A stretch of DNA of 64,000 nucleotides from Halosimplex carlsbadense 2-9-1 (lineage in GTDB: Archaea > Halobacteriota > Halobacteria > Halobacteriales > Haloarculaceae), in the NCBI RefSeq assembly GCF_000337455.1, contig NZ_AOIU01000044.1:1-64000 (forward strand), in the 5' to 3' direction. The notes under the pieces were generated by a model that saw only the letters and a program-made list of their open reading frames with translations, did no database searches and had not been told where the DNA came from. Of this stretch, positions 1-10,300 are shown piece after piece (positions within the stretch are counted from its first letter, which is position 1; every line of letters begins with the position of its first letter). A program made the translations under genes and the position numbers.

Positions 1-1974
1 GATTCGGACAACGACGGCGTCGTCGACAGCATCGAGAACGGGACGATCCCGCTGGGCAACGGCCTCACGACGACGACCGACCCGAACGATCCCGACACAG
101 ATGGCGACGGCCTCAGCGACGGCGAGGAATTGCGGTTGACCCAGAAAAACGACGCCGGCTACAAGATCAAAAGCGACCCGAACGACCCCGACACGGACGG
201 CGACGGGCTGACGGACTACCAGGAGATCGTCGTCTTCGACGGGCTGAATCCGATCGACGCCGACACCGACAACGACGGCCTCGACGACGGGGAAGACCCC
301 CAACCGTTGGTGCCCCAGAGCGAGGCGTCCTCGTCGGGTGACGTCGACTTCGTCGACGCCTCGGGCGAGGTGGCGGGCAACGCGATCAAGGGAGCGGTAC
401 TCGGCGACGCCGGCGTGGTCTACGAGGTCGACGGCTCGAAGACCCTGGAGTACTACGGCGGCTGGCTGACGGCGAGCATCGCACCGACCGTCGACGTGGC
501 AGCCGACACGCGCGACTGTCTCGTCTTGAACAGTGATATCGGTACGAACGTCCTCGACTGCGGCGGCGCGGTCATCAGCGCCGGTGGGAGTATCGGGACC
601 GTCGTCGGGACGTTGACCGCGCCGACCGGGCTCGGCGCCGCGCTCGGGGCGGGCAGCTTCGCGGTCGATACGGCCGAAGACATCAGCGACGTTGCGACGA
701 TTACCGCACGGTTCGTCAAGTACGCGCCCGAGACGGCGACCAGCGTCGGACGCGTGCTCGACCAGAAGATCGGTAGCAGATTCAGCGCCGCCTTCCCACA
801 AATTTCCAGCAGGTTATCGCCTGGCATTGCCGACGATATCAGGCGCGGCGCCCAACGCGGCAAACTAGTCAAAGCAGGCCTCGATGGGGACACCGCCAGG
901 GCGCTCGAAGACGTCTTGCCGCGGGTCGACGCGACGGCCGACGAGGTCGCCCAGCTGACCACACGGATCGACGGTTTCGACGGCCTCGCTGGAGCCGAGC
1001 AGCGGTTAGTCGTGCGGAAGGTCGCCGACCGAAGCAACGCCGATCAACTGACCGATGCGTACAATGCAAAGACCCTGAAGCAGTTGTCCCATGCCGATAC
1101 CGGAGGAAGTGGCGACGCGCTTTCCCGTGCGAGTGATGCCGTTGTCTCTGGCCGTGTCGATGATATCGCAACGTTGGCCGACGATCTTGACCCACGAACG
1201 TTGGATGTCGTTCTGGACACGGGTCGAATTCAGGAGGGCGCGACGTTGCTTCGACGGACAGACAGCGGTGGGGACCTATTGAATGCTTTCGACGCTGAGA
1301 CTATCGATGCGTTCCTCTCATCGACAGTTGGTCGCTCCGATGATATGCGGGAGGCAATCACTGTCGCTGTTTACAAAGCGCCTGGCTTCGACGAGATGAC
1401 TCCACAGGTTGCTCAGCGGTATGCGAAGGCGCTGAAGCAGTTAGAAGATCAAAAACCGGACCGGCTGGCCAGCCTGGTAAATGGTGATATTGCTTCACGT
1501 GTCGACAATCTCCGTGCTGGCGATACGAACAACGTCAAAGGTGGAATCTACGAAGTCATTGCTGACGCTGAAGTACTCGATCCGGCAACGATCACGAAGG
1601 TCAATGATAAAGGTCAACTCAACGGTGGTGCAGATATTAGCGGTGAACTCACAGTATTTGAGCGGGGCGGAAGTTCGAGCGTACAACGGTTCGACAGCGT
1701 CAGTGATTCGTATGAATTTGACGCTGTGACCGATAGCAACGAAGTTCTCGTTGAGATGAAAAGCGGGAACGTCGAGAAGCAAGATGTTCTACGGAAACTC
1801 ATCCGATTCCGATTTTTCTTGTCTCAAAGCAAAGATGTCCCGGTCGAGGATATCGATAGTGGGATTCGATTTGTGGTGAACAGCCCAGCAGATATCAGCG
1901 ACCCAGTCCGACAAACGATCGAAGCCAATGGCGGCGAAGTGGTCTTCGAATCAGTTTATAAGACGGGAAGCTGA
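1..1974 (+). CDS. Secreted calcium-repeat (TSP3) protein with C-terminal PD-(D/E)XK-like domain, 5' end outside window
   Basis: The frame is open from base 1, so the start and any signal peptide lie upstream; 657 residues are visible. The first ~100 residues are thrombospondin type-3-like repeats ([32 protein letters not shown]), which bind calcium in secreted proteins. A glycine/alanine-rich hydrophobic stretch follows (about residues 180-225), then a helical region. The last ~100 residues read EFDAV...VLVEMKSG, the D...ExK pattern of PD-(D/E)XK nucleases, with Glu at bases 1753-1755 and Lys at 1759-1761. Codon use is GC-rich at first and more AT-rich after about base 1100, which fits an exchanged C-terminal module. 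A small gene follows 55 bp downstream. Repeats followed by a nuclease tip suggest a polymorphic toxin (inference). It could instead be a surface protein with a degenerate nuclease fold. Confidence 0.75.
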   Translation, partial: DSDNDGVVDSIENGTIPLGNGLTTTTDPNDPDTDGDGLSDGEELRLTQKNDAGYKIKSDPNDPDTDGDGLTDYQEIVVFDGLNPIDADTDNDGLDDGEDPQPLVPQSEASSSGDVDFVDASGEVAGNAIKGAVLGDAGVVYEVDGSKTLEYYGGWLTASIAPTVDVAADTRDCLVLNSDIGTNVLDCGGAVISAGGSIGTVVGTLTAPTGLGAALGAGSFAVDTAEDISDVATITARFVKYAPETATSVGRVLDQKIGSRFSAAFPQISSRLSPGIADDIRRGAQRGKLVKAGLDGDTARALEDVLPRVDATADEVAQLTTRIDGFDGLAGAEQRLVVRKVADRSNADQLTDAYNAKTLKQLSHADTGGSGDALSRASDAVVSGRVDDIATLADDLDPRTLDVVLDTGRIQEGATLLRRTDSGGDLLNAFDAETIDAFLSSTVGRSDDMREAITVAVYKAPGFDEMTPQVAQRYAKALKQLEDQKPDRLASLVNGDIASRVDNLRAGDTNNVKGGIYEVIADAEVLDPATITKVNDKGQLNGGADISGELTVFERGGSSSVQRFDSVSDSYEFDAVTDSNEVLVEMKSGNVEKQDVLRKLIRFRFFLSQSKDVPVEDIDSGIRFVVNSPADISDPVRQTIEANGGEVVFESVYKTGS

Positions 1975-2029
1975 AGACCAAACCGGCTAACGAGCAGTCG
2001 ATACCGATTCGGTTCGGAGGCACACGTTC

Positions 2030-2698
2030 ATGGTTGATACACTCGAACTATACGCACTCTACGACGAACCGTTCGACGACGACGCTCAACTCACGGTATA
2101 TCAGCGATTGCTGGAACTCGATGAGTTTGAATGTAGCACACCACCAGCGGAACTCCGACGTCAGCTTGCGACGGACGAGGACGTCTTTCTGACGGCAGCG
2201 TTTCGATCGGTTCATCTTTCCCTGGTATTCGGGAGTTCGGTGCCTGGATTGCCGAAATTCCCACACTTACTCGTCTCGATAGAGGGAACGGAATTCGAAC
2301 ATCCAAGCCTCTCCGCTGACGAACGGGCAACCAAGATTGATGACCTCTTCGAGTTCGTTCGCTTATTGTACCTGCACTCCAGTGCGGCAGGCTATTCCCC
2401 CCGCTATCTGATCGGGGCAGGACCAACTCATATCGACCATCTTCGTCGGGATACCGACTTCCTTCGGACAACTACTGGTGGTGTTCGTTCTGAAGAGCTT
2501 GAGGAACTGTACTGGTTGCAGTTGCTTCCCCCTACGTTCGCTGAGTCCGTGGGGTACGACCGGATCCAACGGTCACCTGCCCCACGACTTGTCGAACTCG
2601 AAGACGGCGGTATCATCTTTACGGCTCACGAGCATCCGCTGGAATTCGCCGACGACTACCTACGGATGCTGGATCATTTCGGTCTCAACCGATCATAA
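2030..2698 (+). CDS. Hypothetical protein, candidate immunity partner of the upstream toxin-like protein
   Basis: 222 residues, acidic, soluble, with no signal peptide or membrane segment. The ATG lies 55 bp after the stop of the nuclease-tipped protein and the two are probably co-transcribed. The C-terminal half (LYWLQLLPPTFAESVGY, then GGIIFTAHEHPLEFADDYL) loosely resembles Imm52-type immunity proteins, which end in a similar proline/tyrosine-rich block; this is a resemblance by eye, not a family assignment. A small cytoplasmic protein just behind a toxin-like C-terminus is the usual place for an immunity gene. The 3' end overlaps the convergent ATPase gene by 6 bp. Confidence 0.6.
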   Translation: MVDTLELYALYDEPFDDDAQLTVYQRLLELDEFECSTPPAELRRQLATDEDVFLTAAFRSVHLSLVFGSSVPGLPKFPHLLVSIEGTEFEHPSLSADERATKIDDLFEFVRLLYLHSSAAGYSPRYLIGAGPTHIDHLRRDTDFLRTTTGGVRSEELEELYWLQLLPPTFAESVGYDRIQRSPAPRLVELEDGGIIFTAHEHPLEFADDYLRMLDHFGLNRS

Positions 2699-5600
2699 GA
2701 CCTCGTTGCGAAGTTGGGTCAGCGTGTAACACCCCGTGAAACCGGGCCGGTCGATCCGGAAGGAGCTCGGAGGCGTCGATTCCGAGTAGGTCTTCTGGAT
2801 ACGGGAGTCGCCGTCCAGCGGGTCGTGCAGCGCCTGGATGATCTCGTGGGCTTTCGAGGTCGACATCGCGACCCAGAGCGCCTCCTCGGGCTCGCAGGCG
2901 GCCATCTTGTCGTAGTCGTCGGGCACTGCCCGGCGGGTGTCGTGGTTGATGCGCTCGACTTCGACGGTGACGACGATCTCGCCGTCCTCGTCGAGCCCGG
3001 CCACGTCGAGGCGGCGACGCTCGAAGTCGTCGGCGGCGTCGGCGGCCGCCTCGTCGTCGCCGAAGAAGGCCGCGGCGTCGACCGACCCCTCCCGGAGGTC
3101 GTAGTAGGGGCGGACCGTCACCACCGCCGAATCAGGGTCGTTGACGTACTCGCGGGTGAGCCAGCGGACGACGAGGTCGACAGCCATGACGTGCTCGCTG
3201 GACTCGTCTAGATCTCCTTCGCCGTGGCCGAAGGCGGCGCCGTGGCTGTGTGACTCTTCGAGGACGTCCCGGCCCTCGGGACGGACGGAGTAGAGCCGAT
3301 GGGGGCGGTCGGTGTCCTTGCGGAGCAGGTCGTCGTCGATGAGTTCCTGGATGGCCTGGTTCTCGATGCTGACGTACTCCTGGAGCCGAACCATCGAGTC
3401 GCGGACGATGTCGTACTCGGGGCGCTCGTAACGGCGCCGTTGAACGTTGTAGACGACCTGGAGGAAGAGGAGCTGCCGAGCGCTGTAGTCGGCGTCGGCG
3501 ACCTCCTGGGGACTCAGCTTGCACTCCGTATCGCAGACCGGAATGTCGTCCTCGTCGACGGCGGCCAGCGAGTGACAGCAAGTGACCGCCTGGATCAGCC
3601 CGCGGCTGTCCGTACTGTGGCGGCTCTCGCAGGTGCCACAGCGGAGGACGTGCGAGGCCTCCTCGTAGGCCACACAGTCGGGCAGACGCTTGGTGTAGGG
3701 AAGGAGGGTGTCCACGTGGGGGACGTCCATCGCGACGGTCTCGTCGCCAGTGTCGAAGTCGTGGTCGACGGTGCTTGGCTCACCAAGCTCGATGCCAGCC
3801 TCGTCGGCCGTCCGCTCGATCACGTCGTCGACGGCCGCCTCGAACGCGTCGCGGTCAGCGCCGGTGATCGGATCGTCGCTGGCGGGGTGGCCCGGCGGGG
3901 CGGGCAGCGACTCGCCCAGCAGCGGTCGCACGGGGTCGTCGCCGAAGCCCGCGCCCGGGCGGACGAGCCACTCGCCGCGGCCGAGGGCGCCGAGGCGGCG
4001 TTGCACATCATCGGGGGCCATCTCGCCCGTCGCGAGCACGTCGGGCAGATGGCGGTCGACGGCGACGTTGCCGACGACGAACGTCGCCGTCTCGTTGAGC
4101 GCTTCGCGGTAGGTGTTGTTCGCCGGGTCGGGCGAATCCAGCTGTTCGAGGAACTGCACGCCCAGCGTCACCGACAGGTCGAAACTGCGCCCCTGGGCGA
4201 GCAGCGTGTCGACGAGTTCCGTGTCGGCGACGTCTTTGGCCTCCTCCAAATAGAGGTTGACCTGCGGAGTGTCCTGGCCGCTCGGGGTGCGCTCTTCGCG
4301 AGCCTTGAGTGCGGTCCAGAGATTCGAGAGGAGGACGAGCGTCAGCGTGCGCTTGACCCGTGTCTCCATCCCGCCGAAGTCGAAGATCACCACGCAGTCC
4401 TCGTCGACGATATCACCGAAGTCGAAGCGAGCGTCGTCAGCCTCGGGGACGTGGTTGAACAGAGGTGCCAGCCGGGCGTCGGTCGCGATGGTCTCGACGC
4501 GGGAGATGGCGCCACCCATGATCTTCGTGAAGACATCCCGGTCGCGGTCGAGCAGGCCGGCGAAGTACGTCTCGAAGGTGGCTTCGGAGACGGAGGGCGG
4601 GGATTCACCACCTTGGGTGCGCTGGAGCGCGTCGTAGAGTTTCGAGTGGGCGAAGGCGGTGTCGCCGTGGACGGGGTCGTACAGCGCCCGCAGGTGGTTG
4701 CGGATGACGCGGGGCGACTCCGTCGCGTCGTCGTACTGGCCGGCAGGCATCGCCCCGCGGAGGATTTCCTCGTAGTGGCCGGTCTTGCGGGAGCGGGCTT
4801 CCTCGCGGGGGAGGCCCGCTTCGAGCAGGGGTTCGATATCGAAAAAGGAGAAGGCCGGAAGGACGCTCGTCAGGTCGAAATACAGCACGTCGTCCAGATC
4901 GCCCTGGGTGGCGTAGTGGGCCTGGAGGTACTCTCGGGCGGTGCCCCCGCCCTTGTAGTCGAAGAGGATGTCGGGGCCATCGGTTGCGTCGAGATTCGAC
5001 AGCATTGCACTCATCGTGAGGACGGATTTCCCCGAGCCGGTGTCGCCGACGACCACTTGGTGGCGCGGCTGGAACGCGGGCGGCAGGACCAGCGGCCGGT
5101 CGAGCGGTTGGCGGTCGCTCGTGAGCGGGCGGGCCAGCGCCATCCCCGGCGGGCGATACCGAGCGAGCTTGCCCGGCTCGGGCAGCGCGAGGCCCGTGCG
5201 TTCGCGGTTGCGGACGCCGACCGCTCGTTGCCCGGTCGGGGTGAGCGCGCTCCCGTCGAGCAGGCACAGGCCCGGCAGTTCCGCAGGGGTGGCGACGATG
5301 CCCGGGCTGGTGAAGCGACGGCGCAGGCGATTGTAGGTGGATTCGTAGGCGACGGGGTCGTGTTCACGGGCACAGAGTGCCTCGAAGCAGTCACTGGCTG
5401 GCCCGTCGGGGTCGTCGGGATCGTCGACGTGTATCTCGGCGTCGAGGTCGTGATACTCACCGGCGACGGGACTGAGCGCGGTGGCGATGCTCTCGGCGAG
5501 TCGTGTCGGCGGGCCACGGTCGTCGGGACCGAGGACGGCCCGGGCGGTCACCTGGAAGGTGTGTCGGGTGTCCCGGTCGGCGAGACCGTCGAGGCGTTGT

Positions 5601-6427
5601 TGGTCGGCGGCCGGTGGCTCGTAGGCGCGTTCCTCGTCGACGGGTTGGGGGAAGATCGCTTCCCGAAGCTTGTCGCCGAGGGTGGCCCGCCCGTCTTCGA
5701 GGGCGAGTTCGTATTCCTCGGCGTCGGGCGTGATATTTCTGTACGGTCGGCAGAGGACCTGGTAGACGGCCGGGGCGTCGGCCTCGCGGAGCGTCTCGAC
5801 GAGGGTCGTCAGCGGGAGGCGCCGGGTGTCGTCGCCGCGGTGGTGGTCGCCCGTCAGGTCTCCGAAGGGAGTGAGTGGCGTCTGCCAGTCACAGGGTCGG
5901 TCGGCGTGGCCGTGGATATCGACGCCGACCAGCGGCGGCGTGTCGGTGTCGGCGGTGTCCGTGTACAACCGGGTGTGGTCGGTCGTTGCTGTGAGGCTGG
6001 TGAACTTCTCTGGATGCCAGGCGACCGTCTGCAGTTCGTAGGTGTTCGGGAGGGCGGTCCGGCAGATGCGTTTGCATTCATCGTGGAGGTCGGGGTCGGT
6101 GACGCCGACGAGCCACCGGACGCTCGTGTCCGTGTGGCCGTCGGCGACGAGCAGCCACTCGACGCTCGGCGGGGTGGGGGTGCCGAGTAGTCGGTCGCGC
6201 AGGCGCGTGTCCGTCGCTCGGTCGAGCGCGCTGTGGAACTGTGCCATCGCCTGCTCGACGGCGCGTGGGGCGAGCGGCGTGTCCGTCGGCGTGATCTCGA
6301 CGTACCGGCGGGGCTCGGGCTCACTCGGGTCGTCGGTCGTCGCAAGCGCCGTGTCGTCAGCGGGGACTGGTAGTGGTAGGTGAGCGGACTGGGCGGTGGG
6401 GGCCGACTCGTCGTTTTCGCTGGCCAT
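2693..6427 (-). CDS. Large VirB4/TraB/HerA-like conjugation ATPase
   Basis: 1244 residues from the ATG at 6427; the frame is open to 6514, but MASENDES is a typical haloarchaeal N-terminus. Walker A GDTGSGKS lies near residue 460 and the Walker B-like strand VNLYLEEAKD near 722, followed by a sensor-like GVQFLEQLD. This is the arrangement of VirB4/HerA/TraG-type secretion and conjugation ATPases. After the motor come a Cys cluster (RCGTCESRHS, TCCHS, CDTEC; about residues 920-960), a winged-helix-like part, and a C-terminal region with VEVERINHD and ALWVAMSTSKAHEI, which may be a restriction-endonuclease-like fold. No pilus or coupling genes are adjacent, so its role in transfer is inferred. 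A 963-residue open frame on the opposite strand is a GC shadow. Confidence 0.75.
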   Translation of the reverse strand: MASENDESAPTAQSAHLPLPVPADDTALATTDDPSEPEPRRYVEITPTDTPLAPRAVEQAMAQFHSALDRATDTRLRDRLLGTPTPPSVEWLLVADGHTDTSVRWLVGVTDPDLHDECKRICRTALPNTYELQTVAWHPEKFTSLTATTDHTRLYTDTADTDTPPLVGVDIHGHADRPCDWQTPLTPFGDLTGDHHRGDDTRRLPLTTLVETLREADAPAVYQVLCRPYRNITPDAEEYELALEDGRATLGDKLREAIFPQPVDEERAYEPPAADQQRLDGLADRDTRHTFQVTARAVLGPDDRGPPTRLAESIATALSPVAGEYHDLDAEIHVDDPDDPDGPASDCFEALCAREHDPVAYESTYNRLRRRFTSPGIVATPAELPGLCLLDGSALTPTGQRAVGVRNRERTGLALPEPGKLARYRPPGMALARPLTSDRQPLDRPLVLPPAFQPRHQVVVGDTGSGKSVLTMSAMLSNLDATDGPDILFDYKGGGTAREYLQAHYATQGDLDDVLYFDLTSVLPAFSFFDIEPLLEAGLPREEARSRKTGHYEEILRGAMPAGQYDDATESPRVIRNHLRALYDPVHGDTAFAHSKLYDALQRTQGGESPPSVSEATFETYFAGLLDRDRDVFTKIMGGAISRVETIATDARLAPLFNHVPEADDARFDFGDIVDEDCVVIFDFGGMETRVKRTLTLVLLSNLWTALKAREERTPSGQDTPQVNLYLEEAKDVADTELVDTLLAQGRSFDLSVTLGVQFLEQLDSPDPANNTYREALNETATFVVGNVAVDRHLPDVLATGEMAPDDVQRRLGALGRGEWLVRPGAGFGDDPVRPLLGESLPAPPGHPASDDPITGADRDAFEAAVDDVIERTADEAGIELGEPSTVDHDFDTGDETVAMDVPHVDTLLPYTKRLPDCVAYEEASHVLRCGTCESRHSTDSRGLIQAVTCCHSLAAVDEDDIPVCDTECKLSPQEVADADYSARQLLFLQVVYNVQRRRYERPEYDIVRDSMVRLQEYVSIENQAIQELIDDDLLRKDTDRPHRLYSVRPEGRDVLEESHSHGAAFGHGEGDLDESSEHVMAVDLVVRWLTREYVNDPDSAVVTVRPYYDLREGSVDAAAFFGDDEAAADAADDFERRRLDVAGLDEDGEIVVTVEVERINHDTRRAVPDDYDKMAACEPEEALWVAMSTSKAHEIIQALHDPLDGDSRIQKTYSESTPPSSFRIDRPGFTGCYTLTQLRNEVL

Positions 6428-6532
6428 CGGCGATCCCTGTTTGGTGTATGTGTAGACGATTCGTGTAGTTGTTTTGAATGTTGTGGGATCGGACGGGAGG
6501 GAGATGCGAGACACAGTGGGGGCAACAGCGAT

Positions 6533-6645
6533 GGAAGCCCTCGACCCGCTCCGGGCCCGCGGACTCGCTGCGCGCTTCGCGCGACGCTGCAGTGCTTGCG
6601 TCGCCGGGGGCCCCGGAGTGCGCCTCGCCCTTCCAGTCCGCCAGG
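6533..6645. repeat. Haloarchaeal dispersed repeat, copy A
   Basis: This stretch begins GGAAGCCCTCG and ends CCTCGCCCTTCCAGTCCGCC, with GC-rich hairpin-forming sequence between. Copy B at 22181-22298 shares both ends, and a 3' fragment (copy C) is at 23353-23376. The outer parts are complementary (GAAAG against CTTTC in copy B), so the unit can close into a stem. No protein is apparent in it. Confidence 0.5.
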
Positions 6646-6737
6646 GGTGTGGGTGGTCGCCGGCCGACTCAACGGCTCGTGGTATTGGGGAGTCAACGCT
6701 CTCGGGAGTCTGTGTTTGGTGACGGTGACACCCAGGG

Positions 6738-6887
6738 CTACGCAGGGTGGACGACCGTCAGGCACTCGGGGCACTCCACGTAGTAGCGGGTGGTCGTGTC
6801 TGTGTCGTACTCCACGAGAATATCTCGCTGGTGGAGGGGACTGCCGCATTCGGGGCACGAGCCGATCGAGTCCGAGTGCTGGGGCAT
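6738..6887 (-). CDS. Mini zinc-finger protein (49 aa)
   Basis: ATG at 6887, TAG at 6738-6740. The product has two treble-clef-style knuckles, CPECG at residues 11-15 and CPEC at 38-41, separated by 22 residues (LVEYDTDTTTRYYVECPECL). Haloarchaea carry many such 40-60-residue CPxCG proteins, often lacking known function. It lies 310 bp upstream of the large ATPase gene on the same strand, with a dispersed repeat between. The paired cysteines and clean start and stop make this a real gene. Confidence 0.75.
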   Translation of the reverse strand: MPQHSDSIGSCPECGSPLHQRDILVEYDTDTTTRYYVECPECLTVVHPA

Positions 6888-7310
6888 TGGTCGTGTTTCA
6901 AATGGGAACGGGCGCGTGTGACACCCGCGAGGACTGCGTCCTCTGTTCGATCGTTTGGTCTCGTGTCACTTAACGGTCCGCTGACCGGGGCGAAAGTGAA
7001 AATATTCCATCACTTGGCGGGTGTACCGTCACCCCCACTTGACGACGGAAGTCACACGCAGAGCAGCGTGCGATGTCGATGCTAACCGATAGTGGACCGG
7101 AAGTGGATCCGATTCAACTGGACACGAGCGCATGGGGGCGGTTCGGGTCACGGTCTCCGGTCACCGAGCGCCTGACTGCTGGGTTCCGAGTGTCGACAGC
7201 TCTCTCGGTTCGCAGAGACAGGTATCGGACCCGCAATCTGATAGTGAAGCACCTCACTACATGATCGCTGTTGGGTTCGAAACCGAAGTCAGTCAGCTAT
7301 CAACGGAATC
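6888..7310. other. Intergenic region without a convincing gene
   Basis: Between the mini zinc-finger gene and the 3' end of the PQQ-propeller gene. Short open frames here (for example 7073-7264) lack haloarchaeal composition. The 15-mer TTCGCAGAGACAGGT at 7208-7222 recurs at 28594-28608, so part of the stretch may be scrap of a mobile element. No RNA gene was recognised. Confidence 0.4.
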
Positions 7311-10300
7311 CTACCAGTCGCGGACGGCGATCGCGTAGACGGAATTCTCCTCATAGTCACCGTTCCCAACGTAGAGATTATTTTCTCCCACTACCGGCCG
7401 CTCCATCCTATCATCAGTCTCGAATGCCCACTGTTCGGTTCCGTCGGCTGCGTCTATTGCGTAGAGGGCCTCACCGGTGCCGGTATACAACGTCCCATCG
7501 GATACAGCCGGCGAGGAGACCGAGGTTACCGTATTGAACTCCCACTGTTCGACTCCACTGTGTGCATCAAGTGCAGCTATTCGATCCAAAAACCCGACAT
7601 AGATGCGGTCACCGTCGAGAACCGGATTCGGAGTGATATAATCGTCCGGCTCAATCGACCAGTTGATTGTCGCAGTATCCGTGTCAAGGGCATAGAGACG
7701 GTAGTGTTCAGTCTGGGGGTTGTATGTTCGAACATACAGCGTCTCATCGCCGATAGCAGCAGCAGCTGCTTGCTCCTCCGTTTCGAAGACCCATGCCTGG
7801 CTTCCATCTTCAGTATCGAGCGCATGGACGCCTTGCTCGGTGCCGAAATATGCTGTTCCGTTTGCGACCACGGGTGAGGATGGGTCCGCTAGATTGCGAT
7901 TCCAGAGCTTCGTTCCAGTCTGTTTGTCAAGTGCCACCGCCTGGCCGGCACCGACATACACCCTCTGATCGCCGACGACAGGGATAGTAACAGCTGCTTC
8001 AACCTGCTTGCGCCATTGCTCGGTTCCGTCGGTAGCGTCAAGCGCATAGACGATGGTTCGATTGTCACAGACGAACACCGTGTTATCGGCTACAACGGGA
8101 CCGTATACCTCTGATCCAACCGCTTCGAGTTTCCAATCCAACGATCCGTTGGCCGTGTTCAGTGCATAGAGGTTTCCATCCCAGCTGCCGACATATACAG
8201 TTCCCTCGGCTATTGCAGGTGAGTTATACACCGTGTCGTCGGTTTCGAATCCCCACTGGAGTTTCCCGGTCCGTGACGTGAAGCCGTATTCGAGACTATC
8301 CGGAATACCAGGGTCGTTGGCTCCGCCCAGCGATGGGTATACGTAGCCTGCGAATCCGAATAGGCCAACACCAGCCATGCTTACTGCCTCTCGTCGTGTG
8401 ACCGACTGACGCAACGTATTCGCTCCCCGGCCGGTTTTGGTCGCCCCCGCAATCCTGTTGTCTACCGTCTGTTGCGTGTCTGTTCTCGTGGTCGACGAGT
8501 CAGTACCGGACGCACTCTCGTCGGGCACTTCCTCGTGAAGGGCTGTAGTTAGTGCTTGTCGGAATTCGGAGATCGATTGCTGACGATTCGAGGGCTCCGG
8601 GTCGAGCCCAGTTCTAACAACCGTGTCGATAGAAGCCTGTAACGGTGATTTCTGGTGGTTCGGCTGTGCTTCGTCCTGCGTCCCGTCGTCAGTTTCGTCG
8701 AGGCGATCGACATCAGCAGGCGGGCTGCCGGTTAGGGTAAAGTACGCCAAGGCTGCCAGTCCGTACACCGTTGCCTGCTCGGATCCTCGTTCGGGGTCCT
8801 CGTGGCATTCGGGTGCGACGTAGGCCGTCGGCTGGGGAGACTTGACGGCGCTACGACATCCCCCTTCCAGCCAACAGCCATCGATCGTTACATCAAGCGT
8901 CCCATCAGTGTCGGTATCTTTCACTCGGATGTGTTCCGGTCGGATATTGTGACAGGACAATCCCTGATCACCAATCCGCTCGAACGCGTTCGCGACCGTC
9001 GTGATGACGGTTTTGACATCGGCTAGCGTCAGTTGTTGGCGAATATCGGGTAGCCGATCCGTGTCGGCGGCGTCGATCGCCAGCCAGGGTCGGGGTTCTT
9101 CACCGACCGCTTGTATCGTCGGGATGCTGGGGTCGTCATCCAAGATCAGCCATCGCTTGCGACCGCTCCGGAACGCTTCGTGGACCTCATCTTCGACTGC
9201 ATCGGGGAGATCCCTCTCAACTATCAGCACCCGTGTTGGCTCGTCGAGATTGTCGAACTCGCTCACGTACTCGTGGACAAAGGTATCCGGAATCGGGAGT
9301 GAGTCGTCCGCGTAGTAGTTCTCATACACTTGATCCAGCACGAAAATGGCAACCACAAACCAACCCATCCAGATGACAATCCGTGGCGTATCGGGAAACA
9401 GTATAATGGCGGCGACAAAGGGGATCAGCAACAGTCCGCCTGTCGCGTCCGCAACCGTACTCCAGGGGGGGCCACTCCGTTCTAACCTCCGTTTGAGGTC
9501 CGGCCTGTAGTGTACTCCCAGGAATGTAGCTATACCTAGTGCAAATACCCCGAGTTCACTCGTTCTTGGTAGCGCAACCGAGATCAAGCTGAACCATCCA
9601 TATAGCAGCACAAACCAACTTCCGTAGATCCAGTTGTCCGATACGGCTGCTTGGGGTGCCCGTCGGAGTGTCGCCCGGACCCAGAGTCCAGCACCGACCA
9701 CAGCCAGCGGCCAGAGGACTCCATATGCGGCTTGTACGACGTAGATGTCGGCATAGAACAACTCTGGACGCAACGCAGGGAGTGCAGCTATCGCGATGAG
9801 TACCGGAACTGCCATGCCAGCACGTGGACGGCTAACGCTCGGCTTCGGCGGGTTACCGGGGATATCCATACCCTGGCGTTCCCAAGAGTCGATAAAGGCA
9901 GTGCTTCGCCGTGCGAGACGAAGCCATCCCCACAGTAAACAGAGTGAACCCACCACCGAGAGTACCACAGACCCGACGACAGCAGTGTTAGCAACCGGCT
10001 TGATTGGGGACGGGATTGTACCAGCCCATGACATTGTGGTGCCAACTCCGCGAGTCAACCGATCGGTGAATATCCTCAGCCCAGAGATAGCTTGAACTAA
10101 CATAACGACCGAACTGAGTGCGACGAACAGCGTTGCAAATGCAAGCCCGTGCGCCTTGTCGTTTTGGAATGACCTGAACGCGAACTTCCCAAGCCGCTTT
10201 TCGAGATCTGTGTCGAGAAAACCGGCTTTGATCCGGTCAGGTGTGGTGACGTATCGTTTGGCCTGGGCCGTCACTGTCGTACCGATTACTAGTAGCTCCG

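Noticed and set aside
3299-6190. 963-residue open frame on the + strand
   Set aside because: It is antisense to the motif-bearing ATPase gene; GC-rich third positions create such frames. No start context and no motif.
7208-7222. 15-bp match to 28594-28608
   Set aside because: Too short and isolated to define a repeat or element; flanks do not align.
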